A stretch of DNA of 6,696 nucleotides from Anaerolineae bacterium (GTDB taxonomy: Bacteria; Chloroflexota; Anaerolineae; Aggregatilineales; Aggregatilineaceae), in assembly GCA_020848665.1 (NCBI GenBank), contig JADLHR010000035.1, positions 1 through 6,696 of the forward strand. The letters run 5' to 3'. Both the position numbers and the translations under genes were made by a program. Below, in pieces: positions 1 through 6,560 of the stretch. The first letter of the stretch is position 1. Each line of letters begins with the position of its first letter. The notes beneath the pieces are model-generated. The model did no database searches. It had not been told where the DNA came from and saw only the letters and a program-made list of their open reading frames with translations.

Positions 1-278
1 CGCAGACCGCGCACAATTGCGCTCGCTCCGACATCCTTAGCATAGTCTACAGTTAGTTTATTGTATGACGCAACTCGGACGCGGGGATCGTCGCCGATGG
101 CAACTTCGATCAGAGCGATACGCTCTGGCCCGGTGAACAGGTCCACCTTGTCGGGATGAACGTAGACGCCAATCACCAGCTCGTCGAAGACTGCGAGCGC
201 GCGGCGCGCGATGTCAAGATGCCCGTAGTGGACCGGGTTGAAGCTGCCGGGATATAGCGCACGGCGCACGATTTGCAC
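1..278 (-). CDS. coaD: Phosphopantetheine adenylyltransferase (CoaD), N-terminal part, cut by window edge
   Basis: CoaD transfers AMP from ATP to 4'-phosphopantetheine, giving dephospho-CoA, the penultimate step of cytosolic CoA synthesis. Ninety-two full codons are visible; the family is about 160 aa, so roughly the last 40% lies beyond the left edge. Visible motifs: the nucleotidyltransferase signature YPGSFNPVHYGHLDI (residues 9-23) with the HxGH-type element HYGH at 17-20, a conserved Lys in HPDK (K44), FTGPER (48-53), and IVRGL (88-92) followed by a partial Arg codon. That last stretch matches the CoaD-specific RGLR and separates it from NadD, which otherwise has a similar GxFNPxHxGH start. 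The start is GTG at 278, chosen because AAAGGAG lies 6 nt upstream; a second in-frame GTG at 269 would sit 15 nt away. It follows the recG stop by 33 nt and is probably cotranscribed with it. CoaD identity is strong; the missing C-terminus cannot be judged. Confidence 0.93.
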   Translation of the reverse strand, partial: MQIVRRALYPGSFNPVHYGHLDIARRALAVFDELVIGVYVHPDKVDLFTGPERIALIEVAIGDDPRVRVASYNKLTVDYAKDVGASAIVRGL

Positions 279-284
279 GGCGAT

Positions 285-291
285 CTCCTTT
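285..291 (-). promoter_or_regulatory. Ribosome binding site of coaD
   Basis: The minus strand reads AAAGGAG followed by ATCGCC and then GTG. This is a near-ideal Shine-Dalgarno sequence with 6 nt spacing, and it fixes the non-ATG start of coaD at position 278 rather than the in-frame GTG at 269. Confidence 0.8.
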
Positions 292-293
292 AG

Positions 294-307
294 CAGGCCA
301 CAGGCCA
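294..307. repeat. Tandem 7-bp repeat between recG and coaD
   Basis: CAGGCCA occurs twice back to back (294-300 and 301-307) just upstream of the coaD ribosome binding site. On the minus strand it also gives GGCC-TGT-GGCC, a potential 4-bp hairpin with a 3-nt loop. It may be a simple slippage duplication; no function can be assigned from sequence alone. Confidence 0.5.
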
Positions 308-311
308 GACG

Positions 312-2996
312 CTAGCTCAGATCAGCGCGCTGATCGAGCAGGACGCTGACCCGCCACGCCAGAAACTGGTGTTCCGGCGCGCACAGGTCCGGGTCTTCCG
401 CATAGATCGTGCGCGCTTCGCGCTGCGCCAACTCGACCAGACGCGGGTTCACCGCCGCGGCCAGCCGGAACTCGCCCGCGCCGCTCTGGCGCAGACCGAG
501 CATATCGCCCGCGCCACGCAGCCGCCAGTCGATCTCGGCCAACTGGAAGCCATCATTGGTTTCTTCCAGCGCGTGGAGCCGCTGCTGCGCATCGGTCGTG
601 GCTGCGGTCGAGACGAGGATGCAGAACGATTTGTGCGCGCCGCGCCCTACCCGTCCACGGAACTGGTGAAGCTGCGCCAGCCCGAACCGCTCCGCATTCT
701 CGATCAGGATTACGCTCGCGTTCGGCACGTCGATGCCGACTTCCACGACCGAGGTCGAGACCAGGATATCCAGTTCGCCGCGCGCGAAGGCGCTCATCAC
801 ACCCTCTTTTTCGCTGGGGGTCATCCGTCCATGCAGCAGGCCGACGCGCTGCCTGGGGAACACCTCGCGACTCAGGCGCTCGTATTCGTCAGTTGCCGCG
901 CCGACTTCTTCCAACTGCTCCGACGCCTCGACCAGCGGATAGACGACGAATGCCTGGCGGCCCTGCGCGACCTGTGACTGGATGAAGCCATAGGCGCGTT
1001 CGCGCTCCGTGAGGCCGATCACGCGCGTCTCGACTGGCGTGCGGCCGGGCGGGATCTCGTCGATGATCGACAGGTCAAGATCGGCGTAGAGGGTCAGGGC
1101 CAGCGTGCGCGGGATCGGCGTGGCAGTCATGACCAGCAGGTGCGGGTTCGCGCCCTTGCTGCGCAACGTGCCGCGCTGCTCGACGCCGAAACGGTGCTGC
1201 TCATCGATGATCGCCAGTCCCAGCGCATTGAATTCGACGCCTTCCTGGATCAGGGCGTGCGTCCCGATTACGATGTGGACCGAGCCATCGGCCAGCCCAG
1301 CGTAGATCTCCTGCCGCTCAGCGTCGCTGGTGTTGCCGGTCAGCAGCCGGACCTGAATCACGTCGCCGCCCGGCGCAGCGCGCATCAACTGCGCGATGGT
1401 TCGAGCGTGCTGCTCGGCCAGGATGCTGGTTGGGGCCATCAGCGCGGCTTGCCTGCCAGCGTACACCGCCGCGCCCATTGCCACCGCTGCGACAGCGGTC
1501 TTGCCGGAGCCGACGTCTCCCTGTAACAGCCGGTTCATCGGCGCATCCTTTGCCATGTCGTCCAGAATCTCGCGCAGCGCGCGGCGCTGGGCGGTCGTCA
1601 GGTCGAATGGTAGGCTGTCCTTGAATGGCTCAACAAACTCATCGGTAGCCGGGATTGGCTGGCCGGGCGCAGACTGCCACGCGTGTCGCTGGCGCATCAT
1701 GGCGACCTGGAAAATGAACAGATCATCGAAAGCCAGCCGGGTACGCGCCTCGTCGAGGGCTTCGTGCGATTCAGGATAGTGGACCTGCTCCAGCGCCCAA
1801 CTCAGATCGGCCAGCTCAATACGGCTCATCACGCTGTCCGGCAGAAAGTCCGGCGCTTTGGCGGCCCACTCATCCAGAGTCTGCCGCACCAGGCGGCGCA
1901 TGGTGCGCGCGGCAAGCCCCTTAGTGAGCGAGTAGACCGGGACAATGCGCCCGGTGTGCAGATGCTCGCGCTCGATCATCTCCCATTCCGGGTTCGTCAT
2001 CATCAGCTCGCCCCGGAACAGCTCGACCTTGCCGCTGAGCACGACCTGGCCGCCGGGCTGGAACTGGCGCTGGAGCCACAACTGTCCAAAGAACACGACG
2101 CGCATCACTGCTGTGTCGTCGTCCACCGTCATCAACAGGTAGGGACGGCCACCGCGCGCCTGGCGCTTGACGACCGACTGCACCGCCGCGATCACGGTTG
2201 TAATCTCGCCCGGCTGGAGCCTGTTCAGCGTCCGCATCCGCGTGTAATCGTCGTAGCGCGCCGGGTAATTAAACAGCATATCGCGGATGGTGCGGACGCC
2301 CAGCCGCTCCAGCTTCTCGGCCATCTTGGCGCCGACTTTGTGCAGCACCGTGACCGGCGTCTCCTGAAGACGCTGGAACTGGACAATCGCCTCATCGCCG
2401 GACAGCGGGACACGCCGGGCGCGGCGCGGCGTCGAAGCGCGCGGGCGCGGCGCAGGCGGCGGGATGTAGTCGTCTTCGCTGTCCGCCTCAGCGTGAGCAC
2501 TGTCATCTCCGGCGTCTGGCGCGCTATCCTGCGCGCCGGGTGCGGGCGCCGAGCCTGTGTCTTCGGAGTTGTCTTCGCCGGTTTCATGCATCTCGACGGG
2601 CGCCTGGGCGCGCGGCATGTGCGGATCGGGAAGCCTGGGCGGGGGTGGCGCAGGCGGCGCAACTGGTGGCGGGGTAGGGGGCGTTGGCGGCGCGGCCCAC
2701 TGTGGCGGCAGAGGCGGCAAATCGGCGGGCGCGGGAATGCGGCCCATGACGCGGCCGATCATGTACCGGATCGCGTCGTGGCGCGCCTCGTGCGTTTCGA
2801 GCGCGTCATAGTCGCGCAGCTTGCCCCTCATCTCCTCGACCAGCTGGTGATGTTCGGGCCGCCGCGCCTGCCGGTGGGCCTCGTTGGCCCAGTTGCTTGC
2901 GAATGATTGCAGGCCTCCGATGACCGCCGTGTTGCGGTACCCGGTATCCTGCTCCAGCTTCAGAATCTTGACCAGAGTCTCAAGGGCCGAAGGCAT
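312..2996 (-). CDS. recG: ATP-dependent DNA helicase RecG with long N-terminal extension
   Basis: RecG is a superfamily 2 DNA translocase that remodels stalled forks, R-loops and Holliday junctions. The core follows family order: wedge/OB-fold region about 205-400 (LHKVGAKMAEKLERLGV, then FNYPARYDDY), helicase lobe 1 with FDLTTAQRRA (464-473), Walker A GDVGSGKT (493-500), motif Ia APTSILAEQH (521-530), DEQH box (598-601) and TATPIPRT (624-631), lobe 2 with STSVVEVGIDVPNA (747-760) and QFRGRVGRG (778-786), and the C-terminal element RLRGAGDMLGLRQSG (825-839) before the TRG region. All catalytic motifs look intact. At 894 aa it is about 200 longer than E. coli RecG (about 693). The excess is N-terminal: a helical-looking domain (1-90), a Pro-rich stretch (about 93-130), an acidic stretch (137-176) and a basic patch (182-196). 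The ATG at 2996 is the first start after an in-frame TGA (3014-3012). Its Shine-Dalgarno is weak (AGTGGA), which could mean low expression. It lies 63 nt after a degV gene and 33 nt before coaD. Confidence 0.97.
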   Translation of the reverse strand: MPSALETLVKILKLEQDTGYRNTAVIGGLQSFASNWANEAHRQARRPEHHQLVEEMRGKLRDYDALETHEARHDAIRYMIGRVMGRIPAPADLPPLPPQWAAPPTPPTPPPVAPPAPPPPRLPDPHMPRAQAPVEMHETGEDNSEDTGSAPAPGAQDSAPDAGDDSAHAEADSEDDYIPPPAPRPRASTPRRARRVPLSGDEAIVQFQRLQETPVTVLHKVGAKMAEKLERLGVRTIRDMLFNYPARYDDYTRMRTLNRLQPGEITTVIAAVQSVVKRQARGGRPYLLMTVDDDTAVMRVVFFGQLWLQRQFQPGGQVVLSGKVELFRGELMMTNPEWEMIEREHLHTGRIVPVYSLTKGLAARTMRRLVRQTLDEWAAKAPDFLPDSVMSRIELADLSWALEQVHYPESHEALDEARTRLAFDDLFIFQVAMMRQRHAWQSAPGQPIPATDEFVEPFKDSLPFDLTTAQRRALREILDDMAKDAPMNRLLQGDVGSGKTAVAAVAMGAAVYAGRQAALMAPTSILAEQHARTIAQLMRAAPGGDVIQVRLLTGNTSDAERQEIYAGLADGSVHIVIGTHALIQEGVEFNALGLAIIDEQHRFGVEQRGTLRSKGANPHLLVMTATPIPRTLALTLYADLDLSIIDEIPPGRTPVETRVIGLTERERAYGFIQSQVAQGRQAFVVYPLVEASEQLEEVGAATDEYERLSREVFPRQRVGLLHGRMTPSEKEGVMSAFARGELDILVSTSVVEVGIDVPNASVILIENAERFGLAQLHQFRGRVGRGAHKSFCILVSTAATTDAQQRLHALEETNDGFQLAEIDWRLRGAGDMLGLRQSGAGEFRLAAAVNPRLVELAQREARTIYAEDPDLCAPEHQFLAWRVSVLLDQRADLS

Positions 2997-3037
2997 AGCG
3001 TCTAATCCACTTCATCCATATCTATTTACAAGGCTAT

Positions 3038-3060
3038 CTGTGGGTCCACAGCCCGGCTGT
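3038..3060. repeat. Two overlapping inverted repeats in the degV-recG gap
   Basis: Positions 3038-3051 read CTGTGG-GT-CCACAG (6-bp arms) and 3048-3060 read ACAGCC-C-GGCTGT (6-bp arms). The ACAG at 3048-3051 belongs to both, so only one hairpin can form at a time. The second one runs up to the degV stop codon. Loops are very short (2 and 1 nt; 3-4 nt if one pair opens) and no U-tract follows on the minus strand, so this is not a typical Rho-independent terminator. It could be a processing or pausing element, a protein-binding palindrome, or chance. Confidence 0.4.
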
Positions 3061-3917
3061 TATTCTGCCGGATCGTTCTGGCGAATAATTGCGATGCCCA
3101 GCCCGTTCGGGCCAACATGAACGCCAATCACCGGCGTCACCTCGACGATTGGGACTGGGCGGCCGGGCGGGCGCAGTCCCGCCAGCGCGGCGGAAAGCTT
3201 TACGGCGCCGTCCGGGTTGGCAGTATGGAGAATTGCCAGTTGTTCGAGCGGCGCCGCCTGGTGTGCGAGATCGAGCAGCGCGGCGAACGCCCGCTCACGA
3301 GTTCGCACGCGCCCTTGCGAGCTGACGACGCTCAGGTGGAGCCGGATCAAGGGCTTGACCTGCAGGAAGCTGCCGAGAAAAGCCGCCGCCCACCCGACGC
3401 GTCCGCTGCGTCGCAAAAACTCGAACGTGTCCAGCGCGGCGTAGACATCGGCGCGTGGCTGCATGGCGATCAGCCGCGCTTCGATCTCGGCAGGTGTGGC
3501 GCCCTGACCGGCCAGGCGCACCGCTTCCATCACCTGCCAGCCGAAGCCCATCGTGACCATCTGGCTGTCGATAACCGTGACGCGGGCCGGATCAGTCTGT
3601 TCTGCCGCTAGCCGGAAGATATTGAAGATGCCGCTCAACGCGGCAGGCGCGCAGATCGCGACCACCTGGTCGGCGTCACGCAGCGCCCCGGCCAGCACCT
3701 CGACTGCCTGCCCGAGGGGCGGCGCGGCGGTCGTGGGCAGCGCTGCCTCAACGCTCAGGCGCTGGTAAAACGCCTCGCGTGTGAGCTGCACGCCATCGTC
3801 GGCCAGGCTTTCTTGCCCAAAATGCACATAGGTCGGCACGATGCGGATGTCGTGCTGCCTGACCCAATCGGCCGGAATGTCGCAGGTGCTGTCTGCCATG
3901 ACGAGGACTTTGGGCAT
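3060..3917 (-). CDS. DegV family protein, canonical FakB-like fatty acid-binding type
   Basis: DegV/FakB proteins are soluble two-domain proteins that enclose one fatty acid and present its carboxylate to the kinase FakA. This 285-aa protein has the usual length and nearly all family landmarks: ADSTCDIP (8-15), PTTAAPP (61-67, in place of the usual TSQPS), ALSGIFN (93-99), IDSQMVTMGFG (116-126), TFEFLRRSGRVG (164-175), VKPLI (187-191), GRVRTR (202-207) and the C-terminal HVGPNGLG (267-274) with the conserved His267. In FakB proteins the Thr of the TTS/TSQP segment and this His contact the fatty-acid carboxylate, and both are present here. There is no signal peptide or membrane segment. The ATG overlaps the stop of the upstream degV gene (TAATG), and GGGGAG lies 8 nt upstream inside that gene, so translation is probably coupled. 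With fakA two genes upstream, a FakB role is likely. The bound lipid cannot be told from sequence. Confidence 0.92.
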   Translation of the reverse strand: MPKVLVMADSTCDIPADWVRQHDIRIVPTYVHFGQESLADDGVQLTREAFYQRLSVEAALPTTAAPPLGQAVEVLAGALRDADQVVAICAPAALSGIFNIFRLAAEQTDPARVTVIDSQMVTMGFGWQVMEAVRLAGQGATPAEIEARLIAMQPRADVYAALDTFEFLRRSGRVGWAAAFLGSFLQVKPLIRLHLSVVSSQGRVRTRERAFAALLDLAHQAAPLEQLAILHTANPDGAVKLSAALAGLRPPGRPVPIVEVTPVIGVHVGPNGLGIAIIRQNDPAE

Positions 3918-4789
3918 TACACAGACTCCCCATCTTCGGGTAATGCCTCGCAGATCATCATGCCCATCGCGTCCGGCCCGATCAGCGCCCCGAGGCTGGG
4001 ACGATAGAGCGCCACCGGAAACTCGCGTTCCGGGAACTCAAACGCAAGCCGGTCGCGCAGCAGGCGAGTCTGTTCGGTGGCGTACAACGTGTGCTGCAAG
4101 ATCACCAGTTGGGCAATGTCACTGAACTCGATCACAAACTCGACCAGGCGATCGATCGCCTGCGAGTCGGTGCGCACTTTCTCAATGGGGATCAGCGCGC
4201 CCTCTTCAATGCTTAGCACCGGCTTGATGTCCAGCATCGAGCCGAGCACCGCCTGGGCCTCGCTGATAAGGTTGTTGTGGCGCAGGTAATCGAGCGATCC
4301 GACATAGAACACTGAGTACACGCGTGACACCATCCCACGCACGCGGTGCACCACTTCCTCAAAACTCGCGCCCTCGGCGACGGCCAGGCCCGCCTCTTCG
4401 ACCAGCATCCCCAGCCCGGCCGAAGCGGTCAGCGAATCGATCACCTCAATCTCGCAGCGGCCAAGCAGCGTGCGTGCGCCTTGCCTGGCGTTGTTCCAGA
4501 CCTCGCCCAACCCCGAAGAGAAGTGAATCGAGACGATATGATCGGTCTCATGGTTCAGGCGCGTGTAGAGGTTTGCGAAGGTCTCGGCCGATGGCGCTTC
4601 GAGGCGTGCTGGCGTGCGCTGGCCGGCAACGCTGCGCAGAAACGCCTCGGAATCGAGGTCGATGCCTTCCCGAAATGAGCGTGTGGGCAGGCTGATGGTG
4701 AGCGGAACCACTTCGATCTGATAGCGATCGATCACCGTGGGATCGAGGAACTGAGCCGAGCTATCGGTCACAATCCGGACTCTACCCAC
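3917..4789 (-). CDS. DegV family protein, divergent paralog lacking usual ligand residues
   Basis: This 290-aa protein is DegV-like throughout: VTDSSAQF (7-14), IDSLTASAGLG (117-127), GSLDYLRHNNLI (164-175), a MLDIKPVL segment (185-192), KVRT (204-207) and GALIGPDAMG (267-276). Several positions diverge from FakB and from its downstream neighbour. The TSQPS segment reads LEAPS (63-67), the SSxLSGT segment reads SSGLGEV (91-97), the GGRI-type turn after LxYL reads HNNLI, and the HxGPxxxG His is Leu269. The residues expected to hold a fatty-acid carboxylate are thus mostly replaced, while the fold core and the FakA-facing Arg region look kept. The start is GTG at 4789, set by GGAGG 5 nt upstream, with an in-frame TGA further up. 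It follows fakA by 65 nt and overlaps the next degV by 1 nt. Family membership is clear. Whether it binds a fatty acid, another lipid or nothing is open. Confidence 0.88.
   Translation of the reverse strand: MGRVRIVTDSSAQFLDPTVIDRYQIEVVPLTISLPTRSFREGIDLDSEAFLRSVAGQRTPARLEAPSAETFANLYTRLNHETDHIVSIHFSSGLGEVWNNARQGARTLLGRCEIEVIDSLTASAGLGMLVEEAGLAVAEGASFEEVVHRVRGMVSRVYSVFYVGSLDYLRHNNLISEAQAVLGSMLDIKPVLSIEEGALIPIEKVRTDSQAIDRLVEFVIEFSDIAQLVILQHTLYATEQTRLLRDRLAFEFPEREFPVALYRPSLGALIGPDAMGMMICEALPEDGESV
3926..3931 (-). promoter_or_regulatory. Ribosome binding site of the second degV gene, inside the first
   Basis: The minus strand reads GGGGAG 8 nt before the ATG at 3917. It lies within the last codons of the upstream degV gene, whose TAA shares its final A with the ATG (TAATG). 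This is the classic layout for termination-reinitiation coupling, which would keep the two DegV proteins at linked levels. Confidence 0.65.
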
Positions 4790-4794
4790 GCTGG

Positions 4795-4799
4795 CCTCC
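4795..4799 (-). promoter_or_regulatory. Ribosome binding site of the divergent degV gene
   Basis: GGAGG on the minus strand sits 5 nt before the GTG at 4789. It supports the GTG start. The nearby upstream ATG at 4820 is out of frame, and the degV frame itself carries a TGA between that ATG and the GTG. Confidence 0.75.
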
Positions 4800-4854
4800 G
4801 TCCCGACCTTTCAGCAGCATAGCCTGCATCCGTCTATCGCCTGCGGGCGCGAAC

Positions 4855-6543
4855 TTACTCGGCGCTGAGGATGAAATGATAGTGCGGCTGGCCTCCGAAA
4901 ACGATCTCGAATTCCAGCGCGTCATAGCTCTCATGCAGGGCGGAAACGAGCGCCTCGGCCTCAGCGCGGTGGATACCGTTGCCATAATAGAATGTGACCA
5001 GCTCGTGCTCGTCTGCGCGCATCTCTGCCAGGACATCGCGCAGCACCTGCTCCAGGCTGTCGCCGGACACCGCGAGGACGCCATCGACCAGCCCGATAAT
5101 CTGTCCCTCGCTGACCTCGACACCGTTCAGTTCCACGCTGCGCGTTGCGGTCGTGATCTCGCCGGTCACGACTTCATCCTTGGCCTGATCCATCGCGCGC
5201 GCAGTCTCAGCCAGGTCGCCCTGCGGATCGTATGGCAGCAGCGCACTGATCCCCTGCGGCATTGTGCGCGTCGGGACGATCACGACATCCTGATCGGTCG
5301 CCAGCCGGGCGGCTTGTTCCGCTGCGAGGATAATGTTCTTGTTGTTCGGCAGCAGGACGATCTTCTTGGTCGGGACGCGCTGGATGGCGTCCAGAATCTC
5401 CTGCGTGCTGGGGTTATTCGTCTGCCCGCCCAACACCAGTTCGGTCGCGCCAAGCTGGTGGAAGACGCGCGCCAACCCGTCTCCTGAAGCGACCGCGACC
5501 ACGCCGATGTCGTCTGCTTCGAGATCGAAAGCGGGCGCCGGAGGTTCTTCTTCTGCGGCGGCTTCGGCGGGCGGCTGGCTGGCGCGCTCGCGCAGGTATT
5601 CCTGGTATTGCGCTTGCATGTTCTCGACCACAATATCGCTCAGCGCGCCCAGGCCGATCCCATAACTGAGCGGGATGCCGGGATCATGCACATGAACATG
5701 CACTTTGACCGCTTCCTCGTTGCCGACGACCAGAGTCGACCAGCCCATCGCATCGATGGCCGAGCGGATGACGCCCACGTTCAGATCCCGCCCGGCGATG
5801 ATGAACTGAACATCATAGCCGTAGCCCATCTCGTCTTCAGGCGCCAGCGCCGCTGCCAGGTCCTCAACGACGACTGGCGCGGTGGTAAACTGCTCGACCG
5901 GCTGGCCGCGCAGACCGCGTGCCATACCTTCCAGGATGAACACCAGCCCGCTCCCTCCTGAATCGACCACGCCAGCTTTTTGCAGAATGGGCAGCATATC
6001 AGGCGTGCGCGCGAGCGCGTCTTTGGCGCGCAGCACAACGCGATCCATCAGTTCTGCGAGATCGTGGTGTGTGGGGTAGGCGGCCTCCGCTTCCTCCGCA
6101 GCCTCGCGCGCGACAGTCAGGATAGTCCCTTCCACCGGCTTGATCACGCCGCGATAGGCCGTGTCCGAAGCTTCGCGCAGCGCGTGCGCCAGCAGCTCCG
6201 TGTCGAATGTGGCGTGGTCGCGCAGGGCGTGAGCAAACCCTTGCCAGATTTGCGAGAGGATAGTGCCGGAGTTGCCGCGCGATCCCATCATGGCACCGTG
6301 TGCGATCTTGGCGGCAACCTGTCCGGCGTGCGCGCCGTCGTAGGTCCCGGCCTCCTTAAGCGCGTTGCGCATTGTCATCAGCATATTCGTGCCAGTGTCG
6401 CCGTCCGGCACCGGAAAGACATTCAGCTGGTTGACCAGCGCATGGTGCTGGTCGAGCCAGTCGCGCCCTGCCTGGACCAGGGTGCGGAGCATTCGACCGT
6501 CCGCTGCCGCTGTGGCGCTGCTTTGCTTGGTGTCGTCGATCAT
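4855..6543 (-). CDS. fakA: Fatty acid kinase FakA-like protein (DAK2 domain, YloV family)
   Basis: FakA phosphorylates fatty acids carried by FakB/DegV proteins, giving acyl-phosphate for phospholipid synthesis. The 562 aa match the family length (about 550). The N-terminal DhaL/DAK2 kinase domain (about 15-210) has NVFPVPDGDTGTNM (41-54, with the Mg-ATP aspartates D47 and D49), GSRGNSGTILSQ (87-98) and VVDSGGSG (192-199). The middle domain has YGYDVQF (241-247) and KVHVHVHDPG (280-289). An acidic Ala/Pro/Glu-rich linker (about 320-345) leads to a DegV-like C-terminal domain with LGGQTNNPSTQEIL (371-384), LLPNNKNIILAAEQAA (397-412), PQGISALLPY (429-438) and the terminal GGQPHYHFILS (550-560). 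In S. aureus FakA the middle domain is reported to bind zinc through one Cys and two His; here both His are present but the Cys position looks like Asp244. The ATG at 6543 starts 15 nt after the Asp23 stop, with AAGG overlapping that stop. The two degV genes follow directly, which supports a complete FakA/FakB module. Confidence 0.93.
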   Translation of the reverse strand: MIDDTKQSSATAAADGRMLRTLVQAGRDWLDQHHALVNQLNVFPVPDGDTGTNMLMTMRNALKEAGTYDGAHAGQVAAKIAHGAMMGSRGNSGTILSQIWQGFAHALRDHATFDTELLAHALREASDTAYRGVIKPVEGTILTVAREAAEEAEAAYPTHHDLAELMDRVVLRAKDALARTPDMLPILQKAGVVDSGGSGLVFILEGMARGLRGQPVEQFTTAPVVVEDLAAALAPEDEMGYGYDVQFIIAGRDLNVGVIRSAIDAMGWSTLVVGNEEAVKVHVHVHDPGIPLSYGIGLGALSDIVVENMQAQYQEYLRERASQPPAEAAAEEEPPAPAFDLEADDIGVVAVASGDGLARVFHQLGATELVLGGQTNNPSTQEILDAIQRVPTKKIVLLPNNKNIILAAEQAARLATDQDVVIVPTRTMPQGISALLPYDPQGDLAETARAMDQAKDEVVTGEITTATRSVELNGVEVSEGQIIGLVDGVLAVSGDSLEQVLRDVLAEMRADEHELVTFYYGNGIHRAEAEALVSALHESYDALEFEIVFGGQPHYHFILSAE

Positions 6544-6556
6544 GAGCGGAAATGCA

Positions 6557-6560
6557 CCTT
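6557..6560 (-). promoter_or_regulatory. Probable ribosome binding site of fakA, overlapping the asp23 stop
   Basis: The minus strand reads TAAGG, in which TAA is the asp23 stop and AAGG is the only Shine-Dalgarno-like string before the fakA ATG. Spacing is long at 13 nt, so initiation may be weak or depend on ribosomes finishing asp23. Confidence 0.4.

Noticed and set aside
369..977. Plus-strand open frame of 202 codons opposite the recG 3' half
   Set aside because: It is antisense to conserved RecG motifs, has no ribosome binding site or domain, and has biased composition.
2600..2720. GGC/GCC-rich tract resembling a repeat or structured RNA
   Set aside because: It is codons for Pro-rich low-complexity sequence in RecG. 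The periodicity follows proline codons and no exact repeat unit is present.
1683..2906. Long plus-strand open frame (407 codons) opposite recG
   Set aside because: It lies wholly antisense to recG, whose helicase motifs are intact. Its translation is rich in Arg/His/Leu with no recognisable motif, which is typical of frames opposite GC-rich genes.
3002..3019. Mini-ORF upstream of recG (Met-Asp-Glu-Val-Asp, then stop) as a leader peptide
   Set aside because: Five codons with no convincing ribosome binding site are easily explained by chance, and nothing suggests attenuation by a specific amino acid.
3014..3060. Rho-independent terminator after degV or promoter for recG
   Set aside because: The hairpins have 1-2 nt loops and no U-tract, and the AT-rich patch has no matching -35 element at proper spacing. 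It is kept only as an inverted-repeat observation.
4782..5123. Minus-strand frame of 113 codons overlapping the fakA end and the degV start
   Set aside because: It is out of frame with both real genes and rich in Ser/Arg/Trp. The short part in the intergenic gap has no independent support.
4876..5487. Plus-strand open frame of 203 codons opposite fakA
   Set aside because: It is the mirror of the FakA C-terminal domain coding sequence, with no family resemblance of its own.
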